From positions 72,468-136,467 of the forward strand of contig DAOUBW010000037.1 of assembly GCA_034432555.1 (NCBI GenBank): a stretch of DNA of 64,000 bases. Reading direction: 5' to 3'. The position numbers and the translations under genes were made by a program. The stretch is from CP2-2F sp034432555. Its GTDB lineage: Bacteria > Chloroflexota > Anaerolineae > Aggregatilineales > UBA2796. Positions 27,207 through 36,041 of this stretch are shown here, piece by piece; position 1 is the first letter of the stretch, and each line of letters starts with the position of its first letter. Below the pieces are notes generated by a model. That model was not told where the DNA came from and searched no databases. It was given only the letters and a program-made list of their open reading frames with translations.

Positions 27207-28211
27207 ATGACTGACCAAGCCGTAACTGCCGCGCTGAGCGTGGAAGAATTTCAAGAGACCGTTGCCGCCATCACCCGCGAAGTGGGCAAAGTGATCGTTG
27301 GGCAGGATGAGGTGGTGCGCTATGTGCTGATGTGCGTCATCACCGGCAGCCACGCCCTGCTGGAAGGCGTGCCGGGCTTGGGCAAAACGACCCTCGTCCG
27401 TGCGCTGGCAACTGCCCTCAATTTGCAGTTCGCCCGCATTCAATTCACGCCCGACCTGATGCCCGCCGACGTGACCGGCACCAACATCATGGAAGAAGAA
27501 GAGACGGGCAGGCGCGTTTTTCGTTTCCAACCCGGACCCGTCTTTGCCAACCTTGTGCTTGCCGATGAGATCAACCGTGCCACACCCAAAACCCAATCCG
27601 CCTTGCTAGAGGCGATGCAAGAGAAGACGGTGACGGTTGCTAACCGCACTTATAAGCTGGAGCCGCCCTTTTTCGTGCTGGCGACGCAGAATCCGCTGGA
27701 GATGGAAGGCACTTATCCGCTGCCTGAAGCACAGCTTGACCGCTTCATGTTCAAGATTGATGTGGGCTTTCCCAGCGCCGAAGAACTGGTCTCGATCTTG
27801 AACCGCACCACCGGCGGCGAGAGCGATCAGCCGCAGCCCGTAGCCGATGGCACGCGCATCATCGAGATGGGCAAGGTGGCGCGCAACGTGCCGATTGCGA
27901 CGCACCTGAGCGAGTATGTGGCGCGCCTGATCGTCAATTCACACCCCGATCAGATCAGCGCGCCGGAGATGGTCAAAAAGTATGTGCGTTATGGCGCCAG
28001 TCCGCGTGGCGCGCAGTCGCTCATCTTGGGCGCTAAGCTGCAAGCGCTCTTTAGTGGGCGCTTCAACGTCTCGTTTGAAGACGTGCGAAGTGTGGCACGT
28101 GCGGCGCTGCGCCACCGCCTGCTGCTCAACTTTGAAGGGCAGGCAGAAGGCTTCAGCACCGACCGCATCATTGACGACATGCTGCAAAAAGTGCCGGAGC
28201 AAGTTCGCTAA
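27207..28211 (+). CDS. moxR: MoxR-family AAA+ ATPase
   Basis: A 334-residue ATPase chaperone. Walker A GVPGLGKTT, Walker B VLADEINRA, sensor 1 ATQNPLEMEGTYPLPEAQ and the arginine finger LDRF are all present, the classic MoxR set. MoxR proteins remodel or insert metal cofactors into partner proteins, usually with a von Willebrand A protein coded next door; none is present in this window. I start at ATG 27207, nine bases after GGAGAAG, rather than 27141. It ends the operon, followed by a hairpin. Confidence 0.9.
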   Translation: MTDQAVTAALSVEEFQETVAAITREVGKVIVGQDEVVRYVLMCVITGSHALLEGVPGLGKTTLVRALATALNLQFARIQFTPDLMPADVTGTNIMEEEETGRRVFRFQPGPVFANLVLADEINRATPKTQSALLEAMQEKTVTVANRTYKLEPPFFVLATQNPLEMEGTYPLPEAQLDRFMFKIDVGFPSAEELVSILNRTTGGESDQPQPVADGTRIIEMGKVARNVPIATHLSEYVARLIVNSHPDQISAPEMVKKYVRYGASPRGAQSLILGAKLQALFSGRFNVSFEDVRSVARAALRHRLLLNFEGQAEGFSTDRIIDDMLQKVPEQVR

Positions 28212-28230
28212 GCGCGTGAAGGCAGCAGGG

Positions 28231-28256
28231 GGCGCGTGGTGTATTCATCACACGCC
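28231..28256 (+). terminator. Hairpin after the MoxR operon
   Basis: GGCGCGTGGTG pairs with CATCACACGCC across a TATT loop, with one mismatch and one G-T pair, 20 bases after the MoxR stop. No T-run follows, so it may be a weak terminator. Confidence 0.45.
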
Positions 28257-28280
28257 CTCAGCAGTAGGGAAAGGCACACA

Positions 28281-29333
28281 ATGATCTTACAGCCGAACAC
28301 GGGCATAGTAGGGTATCTAGCGCAACAAACCTATCACCCACTCTTTATTGTGGGTGATTGTCTAACTGTGCTTCAAGATTTTCCTGATGAGTCGGTTGAT
28401 TTTTGCATGACCAGCCCACCTTATTGGCGGCAACGTGACTACGACGCAGCAGGTATTGGCACCGAGCTAAGCCATGTGGCATACATTAACAGCCTGTTAC
28501 AGGTTTTTGCCGAAGTTCGGCGCGTTTTGAAGCCTTCTGGCTCTTTTTGGCTTAACTTGGGAGATTGTTACGTCAATAAGAATTTGCTAGGGCTGCCCTG
28601 GCGCATTGCCCTTGCGCTGATGGATGAGCAAAAATGGGTCTTGCGAAATGATATTATTTGGCACAAGCTAAAAGGGCATGATCAAGCCACAGATCGCTTG
28701 CGGAATGTGCATGAATATCTTTTTCATTTTGTTAAACAACCACAAGGTTATTATTATGCGTTAGATGCAATCCGTAACAAACCGCGCAGCGCACAGGTCA
28801 AAAATGGTGCGGTTGTTTCAGCCACAGGCGTAACAGGTGTTAAATATAAGCGCCAAATAGAGCTTTCAACGGCGTTAACGCCGCAAGAAAAGCAAAATGC
28901 TTTGGCTGCCCTTGAAAAGGAACTTCAGAAAGTTGCACAAGGTGAAATTGCGGATTTTAGGATGATTATCCGCAATCAACAGCGCACCACGCACTCAGAT
29001 TCGATAAAGGTTTCAGGGCGCGCTAGGGAACTGCTCGAACGCGGCTACTATTTCTTGCGCTATCATCCTGAAGGTAGCAAGCCCAGCGATGTTTGGGAAA
29101 TCCTGCCCGAAGATACTGTGCAGCGTCCCGTTCACTATGCAGTCTACCCTCAAGACCTTTGCAAAATACCCATCCTTGCCACTTGCCCACCCAATGGTAT
29201 TGTATTAGACCCATTCTGCGGCAGTGGCACAACAAATTTCGTGGCAATGCAGCTTTTCCGCAAATCTATCGGCATTGATATTTCAGCACAATATATCGCC
29301 TTCGCAAATGAAAGATGCCAACTGTTGTTATGA
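28281..29333 (+). CDS. Beta-class N4-cytosine-type DNA methyltransferase of a NotI-like system
   Basis: A 350-residue DNA methylase. The catalytic motif TSPPYW (near residue 44) precedes the SAM-binding motif DPFCGSGTT (near 313), the beta-class order, and the SPPY form favours N4-cytosine. The ATG at 28281 lies 7 bases after GGGAAAGG; the longer frame from 28236 runs through the hairpin. Its TGA overlaps the ATG of the NotI-like nuclease gene (ATGA). It protects, or once protected, the host DNA at the nuclease's site. The sequence looks clearly more AT-rich than flanking genes, which suggests transfer. The methylase looks intact although its nuclease does not. Confidence 0.85.
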   Translation: MILQPNTGIVGYLAQQTYHPLFIVGDCLTVLQDFPDESVDFCMTSPPYWRQRDYDAAGIGTELSHVAYINSLLQVFAEVRRVLKPSGSFWLNLGDCYVNKNLLGLPWRIALALMDEQKWVLRNDIIWHKLKGHDQATDRLRNVHEYLFHFVKQPQGYYYALDAIRNKPRSAQVKNGAVVSATGVTGVKYKRQIELSTALTPQEKQNALAALEKELQKVAQGEIADFRMIIRNQQRTTHSDSIKVSGRARELLERGYYFLRYHPEGSKPSDVWEILPEDTVQRPVHYAVYPQDLCKIPILATCPPNGIVLDPFCGSGTTNFVAMQLFRKSIGIDISAQYIAFANERCQLLL

Positions 29334-30149
29334 GTGAGATTATTCGAGAATTTTTCACCCATAGCACACGCCAACCTGGAATAGACTGGCAACAAGTGGC
29401 GCGTGAACAACACTGCCGCTATCTAGAGCGCGCTTGTGTGAAGATCAGGAAAAGCCAGCATTGCTATTGGCACTTGCACTGTAAAGCATAGCAACGCACC
29501 TGTTGGAATTGTCATCTGTCCGCATCGTTTTCTGGAGCGCAAGCAAGTTTTCACAGATTGTTTGCATTTGCTCAAATTCCATACGCCCGGCAATGCATTG
29601 CATCTCGTTTCTGAAATTACACTCCCCGGCGGCAGTGTAGACTATTTCTTGGCGTCTGTTCAAGATGGCAAGGTGGTTGATTTTGTTGGAATAGAGCTTC
29701 AGGCGGTGGACACCACAGGATCATTGTGGTCGTATCGCAATCAGTTTTTAGGGCAATCTGGCAGTGAGGTTGGCAGCTATGGCATGAACTGGAAAATGAC
29801 GGCAAAAACAACCCTAATGCAGCTTCACCACAAGATAGAGACTTTTGCGCGGTTCGGAAAACATCTGGTGTTGGTGATGCAGGATAGCTTGCTGCACTAC
29901 ATGCAAACTGAGTTTAATTTTGCCCACATCGAGTCGGCTAGTGCCGTAGACGCAATGCATTTCCACAGCTACACCCTGCAAGAGATTGATAGCCAATATC
30001 GCATACAACTAACAAAACGGCTAAGCACAGATGTAGCAGGCATTTCCCATGCTTTAGGTTTGCAAGCTGCACCAAACGTCGAACTTGAGGTTATGCTGGC
30101 AACCTTACAATCGAAAATCTCGGCGCGGACGCATTTCAGCCCTGTGTAA
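29330..30149 (+). pseudogene. NotI-like type II restriction endonuclease, frameshifted
   Basis: The gene starts at ATG 29330, coupled to the methylase stop, and codes MSEIIREFF up to QHCRYLERACVKIRK. The homologous reading then continues one base later in another frame (SIAIGTCTVKHS, VGIVICPHRFLERKQ) to 30149. Removing one A from the AAAA run at about 29450 would join the frames. Family features: four cysteines (QHC, RAC, GTC, VIC) matching the iron-binding Cys4 site of NotI, and VDFVGIELQAVDTTGS, the catalytic acid-rich ExQ region. Length joined is about 273 residues, shorter than NotI itself. The family call is from remembered motifs and is fairly firm; whether the shift is real or a sequencing error cannot be told. 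Confidence 0.78.
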
Positions 30150-30150
30150 G

Positions 30151-30182
30151 GTTGGGAAACCTCACCCGCGAGGTTTCCCAAC
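30151..30182. terminator. Strong hairpin terminator between convergent genes
   Basis: GTTGGGAAACCTC forms a perfect 13-base stem with GAGGTTTCCCAAC around an ACCCGC loop, two bases after the nuclease stop. It lies between the nuclease (plus) and the next gene (minus) and can serve both. Confidence 0.75.
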
Positions 30183-30198
30183 GTTTCCCAAATGCCCT

Positions 30199-32556
30199 TT
30201 ACTGGCGTGGCACGAAGGTCGGTGCTGCCTCAGGCGCGCCTGCCTCAGGTGAAGGCAGCACCCACACACCCGTGATCGGCTTGTCGTTGGCAATGCCGTA
30301 GACAATGCCAATATCGGCAAAGCCGCTGCTCAGCGCATTCTTAAAGTAGGTGATGCCGTTGCTCGGACGGAACACACCCACGCTATCGCGCCCATCGCCA
30401 TCCCAATCCCCTGCAAATGGCACATCGCCCGCGTTCCCCAGCAGCAAGTTGTAATCCGAGACGACAATGCAGTTACAAACACGATCCGTCAGGTAGAACA
30501 TCTGCTCAGAAGGACGGTAGACGCCCACCGAATCCACACCGTCACCATCCCAGTCCCCGGCGATGCCCACATCGTTCGGAATGCCCAAGATCATCGTCTG
30601 GTCGGCAAAGCCTGTCGTCAGGCTATTTTTGAGGTAGATCAAGCCGTTGGTTGGGCGGAAAACGCCGACGCCATCGGTGCCGTCGCCATCCCAATCGCCC
30701 GCCAGCGGCGTATCGCCGGGATTGCCCAGCACAAAGCTGTAGAGGACGGGCGCGCTAAAGTCGTTCACATCTTTCAAATAAAAGACGCCCGTGCTTTGGC
30801 GGTAAATGCCGATGCTATCCACGCCGTCGCCGTTCCAGTCGCCCACAATGGGCAGATCGCTCGGATCGCCAAAGACCACGTCTATATCGGCGGGACCGGT
30901 CGTGTTGGCATTCCGCAGATGGAAGGTTGACGTTGACGGACGGAACACGCCAATCGTATCAATGGGCTTGGGCTGCGGCGTCATGATCATGCGGTTGAGC
31001 AGGTTGCGCGTGATCTGCTGCACAATCGGATCGGCGGCAATGTCATCGTCCCAATTGGTATCGAGGAAGCGCGCCCACGCATTGGTAGAGGCATCAAAGA
31101 CCAGCGCGCCGCTTGGCGCCGTGTAGATCGAGGCGTGCGAAACGCCGCCCGTGATCGGAATGGGCGAATTGGACAGCACAATCAGGTTGGCGGGCGTCAA
31201 GCCGTTATCCCAAACGCTGTCGTACTCGTCGTTGATCAGGTTCGGGATGAGGCTGCCGTTGGTTAAGCCCGTCCCTTTATAAAGCCAATGATCGCTGTTT
31301 TGCACCACATAATCGAAAAACAGATTCCAGTCGAAATTATCGTGATACATCACGCCCAAAAGCTGGTTTTCAGGGCGGCTGACGGGCGGATCGCGCCACA
31401 GGACGGTTGTCCGTTCGGGCGTGCCGCTGGTGGACATGGGATCGAGGGTCGCCTGTTTGTAGCAGACCAATGTGGTGTTGGGCTGCCCGCTGCTGGAAGG
31501 CTCGTAGCGCGTCTGCCAATAGATATTGTTTGAGGAGAGGATCGCCGTGTGCTTGCCCTGTGCAATCCACGCCTCAAGGTTGGCGCGCATCTCCCAAGAC
31601 CAATACTCATCATGGTAGTTGCTCAGGAACATTTTACGGTTGTTCAGCAGGGCAGGGCGTGCGTGAACGTCCTCGCTGGCGGCGTAGGTCACGTCGTAGC
31701 CTTCGCGCTCTAGGAACTGGATCAGATCAAAATCGCCGCCGTAGAGGTAGCCATTGCCCAGATCGATGCTATAGGGACGCAGATACGAGACCTTGTGAGC
31801 GCGCTGCCCACCTGTGGAGTTGAAATTATAGAGGCTTTTGCCGCCCCAGTTGTTGTAGGCTTGATAAGTGCTGGTGACCACCTGAAAGAGGATATCCGCC
31901 GTTTGGCTGTCATCGCGCAGGATGAAGATGGCGTAGGTCACCTGATTATCATTGGTGGTGAACTTTGCCTGATAAATGCCCGAAACCCAGTTGTTCGGCA
32001 CAGTGAAGGTATACGCGGCTGCCCAATTCAGCTCCAATAAGCCCGTGCTTGGGTTAGGCGCAGGGATCGGGTATTCCGTGCCGATTAGATCGTTCACCGT
32101 CCGCATCAGGCGCGCACCGTCGCCGTTATACCAGCCAATGCGGTAAATTTGCAGCTTGAAGGTGGGCGCTTTGCTGCTGACGTGAAAGCTGATCGACTCG
32201 CCTTTGTTCACGCTGACATGGCTGGCGTAGGCATAGATCGCCTTGTTATCGCTCCATGTGTTGAGGTCATCCGCAGCGCGGCTGAACGGCACCCCTGCGC
32301 CGGAATCGGCTGCCGCTGTTTGCGCCGTCTGCGCGCTGGCATCACGGTTGCGGCGCGCCTGAATGGCTGCCGTCAGTTCGGGTGAGCGCCACTCGGTAGA
32401 GCCTACGTGCGCGTTTTCAAGCGTAATCGTGTTGATGGGCTTGGCTGCTTGTGGTGCTGGGCTGCGCTGATTGCTTAACAGCAGCAGGCTGAGTGCCACC
32501 ACAGCCGCAAAAACGAGGATGATCCCTAAGTGTAATTTCCCACGTAAGCTAAACAT
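30199..32556 (-). CDS. Secreted N,N-dimethylformamidase-like protein with FG-GAP-like repeats
   Basis: About 785 residues, with an N-terminal membrane anchor or signal (LHLGIILVFAAVVALSLLLL). The middle (about 110-510) matches the C-terminal domain of the dimethylformamidase large subunit: NWGGKSLYNFNS, YLYGGDFDLIQFLE and SNYHDEYWSWEMRANLEAW. The last 240 residues are a repeat domain with four GDW-D/N-GDG calcium-binding-like loops, each followed by GVFRPS-type strands, as in integrin-like FG-GAP propellers. No small amidase subunit gene is nearby, so amide hydrolysis is uncertain; the outside location and repeats suggest a surface carbohydrate- or amide-acting protein. I use ATG 32556 in place of 32679 because only there does the signal lie at the N-terminus. 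Confidence 0.72.
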   Translation of the reverse strand: MFSLRGKLHLGIILVFAAVVALSLLLLSNQRSPAPQAAKPINTITLENAHVGSTEWRSPELTAAIQARRNRDASAQTAQTAAADSGAGVPFSRAADDLNTWSDNKAIYAYASHVSVNKGESISFHVSSKAPTFKLQIYRIGWYNGDGARLMRTVNDLIGTEYPIPAPNPSTGLLELNWAAAYTFTVPNNWVSGIYQAKFTTNDNQVTYAIFILRDDSQTADILFQVVTSTYQAYNNWGGKSLYNFNSTGGQRAHKVSYLRPYSIDLGNGYLYGGDFDLIQFLEREGYDVTYAASEDVHARPALLNNRKMFLSNYHDEYWSWEMRANLEAWIAQGKHTAILSSNNIYWQTRYEPSSSGQPNTTLVCYKQATLDPMSTSGTPERTTVLWRDPPVSRPENQLLGVMYHDNFDWNLFFDYVVQNSDHWLYKGTGLTNGSLIPNLINDEYDSVWDNGLTPANLIVLSNSPIPITGGVSHASIYTAPSGALVFDASTNAWARFLDTNWDDDIAADPIVQQITRNLLNRMIMTPQPKPIDTIGVFRPSTSTFHLRNANTTGPADIDVVFGDPSDLPIVGDWNGDGVDSIGIYRQSTGVFYLKDVNDFSAPVLYSFVLGNPGDTPLAGDWDGDGTDGVGVFRPTNGLIYLKNSLTTGFADQTMILGIPNDVGIAGDWDGDGVDSVGVYRPSEQMFYLTDRVCNCIVVSDYNLLLGNAGDVPFAGDWDGDGRDSVGVFRPSNGITYFKNALSSGFADIGIVYGIANDKPITGVWVLPSPEAGAPEAAPTFVPRQ

Positions 32557-32716
32557 CTGCCCTAACCTTTTGCCCAGCCTGAACCGACTCTTCCTTAGTG
32601 TAGCCAACTTCTGATAGGCAGTTCTAAGGCATAACGAAAATTTCACAAAAAATTTCGATTTGTTTATTGGGATGGACACCCAAAGATCGATCTTTCGGCG
32701 GCTTGTGCGCCTGCTG

Positions 32717-32722
32717 TATAAT
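32717..32722 (+). promoter_or_regulatory. Probable -10 box of the fbp gene
   Basis: A perfect TATAAT lies about 60 bases before the fbp ATG. No clear -35 box at normal distance. Confidence 0.4.
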
Positions 32723-32782
32723 CGTAAACAAATGTTTGTTAGGCACGCTCACAAAAAGTTTTATGAAGGAGAACCCACCCTT

Positions 32783-33838
32783 ATGCCGCCCCTGATCACC
32801 ATTGAGCGCCATATCATTGAGCAGCAGCGCCAGCACCCAGAAGCAACTGGCACCTTTACCCAAATCCTGCAAGATATGGCGCTGGCAGCCAAAATCATTG
32901 CCCGTGAAGCACGGCGCGCCGGCTTGATCAACATCCTTGGCACAACCGATTCAGTCAATGCCTCTGGCGAGGTGCAGCAAAAGCTGGATATTTTCGCTGA
33001 TCAGACCATTTTCAAGATGAACGATCACACCGGTCGGCTGTGCGTGATGGCTTCCGAAGAACACGAGGACATTCTGCCCATTCCGCCGCAGTTTCCGTGC
33101 GGACGCTACGCCCTAGTCTTCGATCCGTTGGATGGATCGGGCAATCCGGATGTCAACGCCAGCATTGGCACTATTTTTGCCATGTTCCGCAAGGTGAGCT
33201 TTGGCGTGCGTGGCGACCTGAGCGACGTGCTGCAAGCAGGGCGCGAGATCGCCGCCGCCGGCTATATCGTCTACGGACCTAGCACGATGATGGTTTATTC
33301 AACCGGACAAGGCGTACATGGCTTCACGCTTGACTCCTCGCTGGGCGAGTTCATCCTGAGCCACCCGAACATGCAGATCGCACCGTCGCCGCGCTACTAT
33401 GGCACCAATCACGGCAATGAGCGCTACTGGACGCTTGGCGTGCGTAAATATGTGGACTGGCTGCAAGCCAAAGATGAGCCGCAGCGCAAACCGCTTGATG
33501 CGCGCTACATGGGCGCCTTAGTCGCAGATTTTCACCGCATTCTGTTGAAGGGCGGCGTCTACCTGTATCCCGGCAATTTGCAAAATCCCGCGCAGCCCAG
33601 CGGAAAGCTACGCCTCATTTATGAGTGCGCGCCGCTTGCCTACCTGATTGAGCAAGCCGGCGGCTACGCTTCGGATGGCTTGGGCAATATTCTTGATATT
33701 CAGCCGCACACGCTCCATCAGCGCGTGCCGCTGTTCATTGGCGATAAAATGCTGGTGCAGCAGGCAGAACGCTTCATTCAGGCACACGATGCCGAATGGA
33801 TCGCTAGCTACCGCGCCGTGCGTGAGGCAATGCGCTAA
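32783..33838 (+). CDS. fbp: Fructose-1,6-bisphosphatase class I
   Basis: A 351-residue cytoplasmic enzyme that hydrolyses fructose 1,6-bisphosphate to fructose 6-phosphate, the committed step of gluconeogenesis and part of the Calvin cycle. The metal site DPLDGSGN lies near residue 115, with the preceding Glu-rich ASEEHED; the sugar-binding GNLQNPAQPSGKLRLIYE comes near 265 and the C-terminal LAYLIEQAGGYASDG is typical of class I. The ATG at 32783 lies 11 bases behind AAGGAG; the longer frame from 32660 would overlap the -10 box. It stands alone and its end overlaps the next, convergent gene by four bases. Confidence 0.93.
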   Translation: MPPLITIERHIIEQQRQHPEATGTFTQILQDMALAAKIIAREARRAGLINILGTTDSVNASGEVQQKLDIFADQTIFKMNDHTGRLCVMASEEHEDILPIPPQFPCGRYALVFDPLDGSGNPDVNASIGTIFAMFRKVSFGVRGDLSDVLQAGREIAAAGYIVYGPSTMMVYSTGQGVHGFTLDSSLGEFILSHPNMQIAPSPRYYGTNHGNERYWTLGVRKYVDWLQAKDEPQRKPLDARYMGALVADFHRILLKGGVYLYPGNLQNPAQPSGKLRLIYECAPLAYLIEQAGGYASDGLGNILDIQPHTLHQRVPLFIGDKMLVQQAERFIQAHDAEWIASYRAVREAMR

Positions 33839-34350
33839 GGGTTGATGACCGTCAGGCGGCGGCGGGTGATTTCAACCGGTTGCTGACCGCTGTAGGTGCG
33901 CGTCACCTGCACCGAATAGCGCCCGATCTGCCACGCCGCCGCTGAATCGTCTTCGGCGCGCACGCCATAGCTCAGATCAAGCACTTGGCTGCCGCTGCAT
34001 CCAAGCGGGTTGGTGCAGGTGATGCTCAGGCTGCGCTCGGCAACGGTTTCGCCGCTTTCGCTCTGCACAACGGCGTGTACGGTAGTGGTTGGGAAGCGCG
34101 GTCCGATCTGGTAAGACCACGCCACCGTTACGCTGAGTTTGCCGTCGGGCGTCAGGGTCAGCAGCGGCTCGTCGGTGGTGGTTTCGGCTGCGGCTGGGTC
34201 GGTGGTTTCGGGCAGTGCGGCAAGCGCAGCGCTCTCCGCCGAAAAGGTCACGGTGATCTCGCGTTGCCGCAAGATGGTCAACAGCACCTCAATAGACAAA
34301 ATGGCAACGATAAGCAGGGCAATCGGCAAGCCTAGCCGCTTGATGGTCAT
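33835..34350 (-). CDS. Small membrane-anchored protein, function unknown
   Basis: A 171-residue protein with one N-terminal span (LGLPIALLIVAILSIEVLLTI) and a beta-rich outer part that resembles an Ig-like or fibronectin-like fold, with two cysteines (SITCTNPLGCSG) that may pair. No family recognised. I use ATG 34350, seven bases after AGGTGA, rather than GTG 34356. It is convergent with fbp (four-base overlap of the ends) and divergent from the MerR regulator. Confidence 0.6.
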   Translation of the reverse strand: MTIKRLGLPIALLIVAILSIEVLLTILRQREITVTFSAESAALAALPETTDPAAAETTTDEPLLTLTPDGKLSVTVAWSYQIGPRFPTTTVHAVVQSESGETVAERSLSITCTNPLGCSGSQVLDLSYGVRAEDDSAAAWQIGRYSVQVTRTYSGQQPVEITRRRLTVINP

Positions 34351-34511
34351 GGTCACTTCACCTGTGTGAAAATTTGCACGTGCCGATCAATTGTAGCAAA
34401 AAAGCAGCGTGCTTGGCAGGGATCAGCCTTCCACAGGCAACCCGATCCCACTGCGGCTCTCAGTTTCTAGCCCAGCGCAGCCACACATTCTGATCAATTC
34501 CCAACACAGGC

Positions 34512-34542
34512 TTGACTCTCACGTAACGTAATAGTTTAAGAT
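34512..34542 (+). promoter_or_regulatory. MerR-type promoter with 19-base spacer and operator
   Basis: TTGACT (34512-34517) and TAAGAT (34537-34542) are 19 bases apart, the over-long spacing bent straight by MerR-family activators. The spacer carries CTCACGTAACGT, one clear half of the CTCACGT-ACGTGAG type operator; the other half (ACGTAAT) is degenerate. The regulator gene starts 27 bases downstream, so it is probably autoregulated. Confidence 0.6.
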
Positions 34543-34569
34543 GCAGGGCGTGTGAGGAGGCAACTGCAG

Positions 34570-35379
34570 ATGTACACCGTGAAACAAGTCGCAGCACTGG
34601 CTGGCGTCAGCGTGCGGACGCTGCACTACTACGATGAGATCGGCTTGCTTAGCCCATCCCACGTCGCGGCGAATGGCTACCGTCGCTACGATGAGGCGGC
34701 ACTGCTGCGCTTGCAGCAAATCTTGTTTTACCGCGAGATCGGCTTACCCCTAGCGCAGATCAAGGCAGCCTTAGATAGCCCAACCTTTGAGTTGGCGGCA
34801 GCTTTGCAGCAGCACCGCGCCGCGCTTCAGGACAAGATCGCCCATCTGCAAAGCCTGATTCACACAGTGGATAGCACGCTTAGTCACCTTTCAGGAGAGC
34901 AGCCCATGCCGCCTAAACGCCTCTTCGAGGCATTCACGCCCGAAAAAGAGCAGGAATACACGCGCCTTGCCCGCTTACAATACGATCCGACCATCGTCGG
35001 CGAGTCCGTCAAGCGCTGGAATAGCTACAACGCAGCGCAAAAAGAAGCAGTGCGCGCCGAAGGCAACCAAATCTACGCGGCGCTGACCGAAGCGCTCAGC
35101 AGCGGGCAAGACGCACGCAGCGAGACCGTGCAGGCAATTCTCGTGCGTTGGCACAACCACATCCGCTACTTTTACGAGCCAACCCTCGATATTCTGCGCG
35201 GCTTGGCAGAGACTTACCGTGATGATCCCGCCTTCCGCACCAACTTTGAGGCGCTGCACCCTGATCTGCCCGCCTTCCTGCATCAGGCGATTGATCAGTA
35301 TGTGGATGCGCTAGAGACGGCAGAACTGTACCGCCTGCTGGCGGAAGATGACAGCACCGCCGCCCATCAGGATGTCTAG
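34570..35379 (+). CDS. MerR family regulator with TipAS ligand domain
   Basis: A 269-residue transcription regulator. The N-terminal winged helix (MYTVKQVAALAGVSVRTLHYYDEIGLL, residues 1-70) is typical MerR, a dimerisation helix follows to about 110, and the C-terminal part (about 125-265) with WNSYNAAQKEAVRAEGN and the histidine/aromatic-rich WHNHIRYFYEPT belongs to the TipAS antibiotic-recognition fold. Such proteins bind thiopeptides or other amphipathic drugs and open 19-base-spaced promoters. I start at ATG 34570 behind GAGGAGG. No obvious target gene other than itself is in the immediate operon; it converges with hypB with a four-base overlap. Confidence 0.87.
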   Translation: MYTVKQVAALAGVSVRTLHYYDEIGLLSPSHVAANGYRRYDEAALLRLQQILFYREIGLPLAQIKAALDSPTFELAAALQQHRAALQDKIAHLQSLIHTVDSTLSHLSGEQPMPPKRLFEAFTPEKEQEYTRLARLQYDPTIVGESVKRWNSYNAAQKEAVRAEGNQIYAALTEALSSGQDARSETVQAILVRWHNHIRYFYEPTLDILRGLAETYRDDPAFRTNFEALHPDLPAFLHQAIDQYVDALETAELYRLLAEDDSTAAHQDV

Positions 35380-36041
35380 AGGTGCTTCAGGGCGCGTGCG
35401 CGCAGCCATTCTGCCCACGCGCCGATGCCCTCCCCGCTGCGGCACGAGATCGGGAACACCTGCACCTCAGGATTCAGCAGCCGCACGCCCTGCAAAAAGT
35501 ACGCGGTGTTGAAATCAAGGTAGGGCAGCAGGTCAATCTTGTTGAGCAGCAGCACATCCGCACCGCGATACATACTTGGATACTTATAAGGCTTGTCATC
35601 ACCTTCGGTGACGCTTGCCACCACCACCCGCGCATGAACGCCCAAATCCCAGCCGGCAGGGCACACCAAATTGCCCACATTCTCCACAATGACCAGATCG
35701 AGCGCGCTCAGGTTGAGCGCATCCAATGCTTGGCGCACCATATGCGCCTCAAGGTGGCAGTTGCCGCCCGTGTTGATGTGAACAGACGCCGCGCCTGCGT
35801 TCGCGCCGCGTTCAGCGTCCATGCTGGCAGCAGTCGTATCGCCGTTAATCATGCCGATCCGCACTTGTGGCGCTAAGGCACGCAGCGTCTGCTCGATTAG
35901 CGAGGTCTTGCCGGCGCCCGGTGAGGACATCATATTGAGTGCATAGACGCCTGCTGCCTCAAAGCGCGCACGGTTAGCGGCTGCCACCTGATCATTTGCC
36001 TGTAGGACGTTCTCCAAAACTGAGATGATTTTTACGCTCAT
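35376..36041 (-). CDS. hypB: Hydrogenase/urease nickel incorporation GTPase HypB
   Basis: A 221-residue GTPase that delivers nickel with HypA during [NiFe]-hydrogenase maturation. The P-loop SSPGAGKTSLIE (near residue 39), the switch INGDTTAASMDAER, the metal-site Cys-His in GGNCHLEAH and the NKID guanine motif are all present. The N-terminal His-rich nickel store found in some HypB proteins is absent. The start is ATG 36041, overlapping the hypA stop by four bases. No hydrogenase structural gene, hypC-F or urease gene lies in the window, so its client enzyme is elsewhere. Confidence 0.92.
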   Translation of the reverse strand: MSVKIISVLENVLQANDQVAAANRARFEAAGVYALNMMSSPGAGKTSLIEQTLRALAPQVRIGMINGDTTAASMDAERGANAGAASVHINTGGNCHLEAHMVRQALDALNLSALDLVIVENVGNLVCPAGWDLGVHARVVVASVTEGDDKPYKYPSMYRGADVLLLNKIDLLPYLDFNTAYFLQGVRLLNPEVQVFPISCRSGEGIGAWAEWLRARALKHL

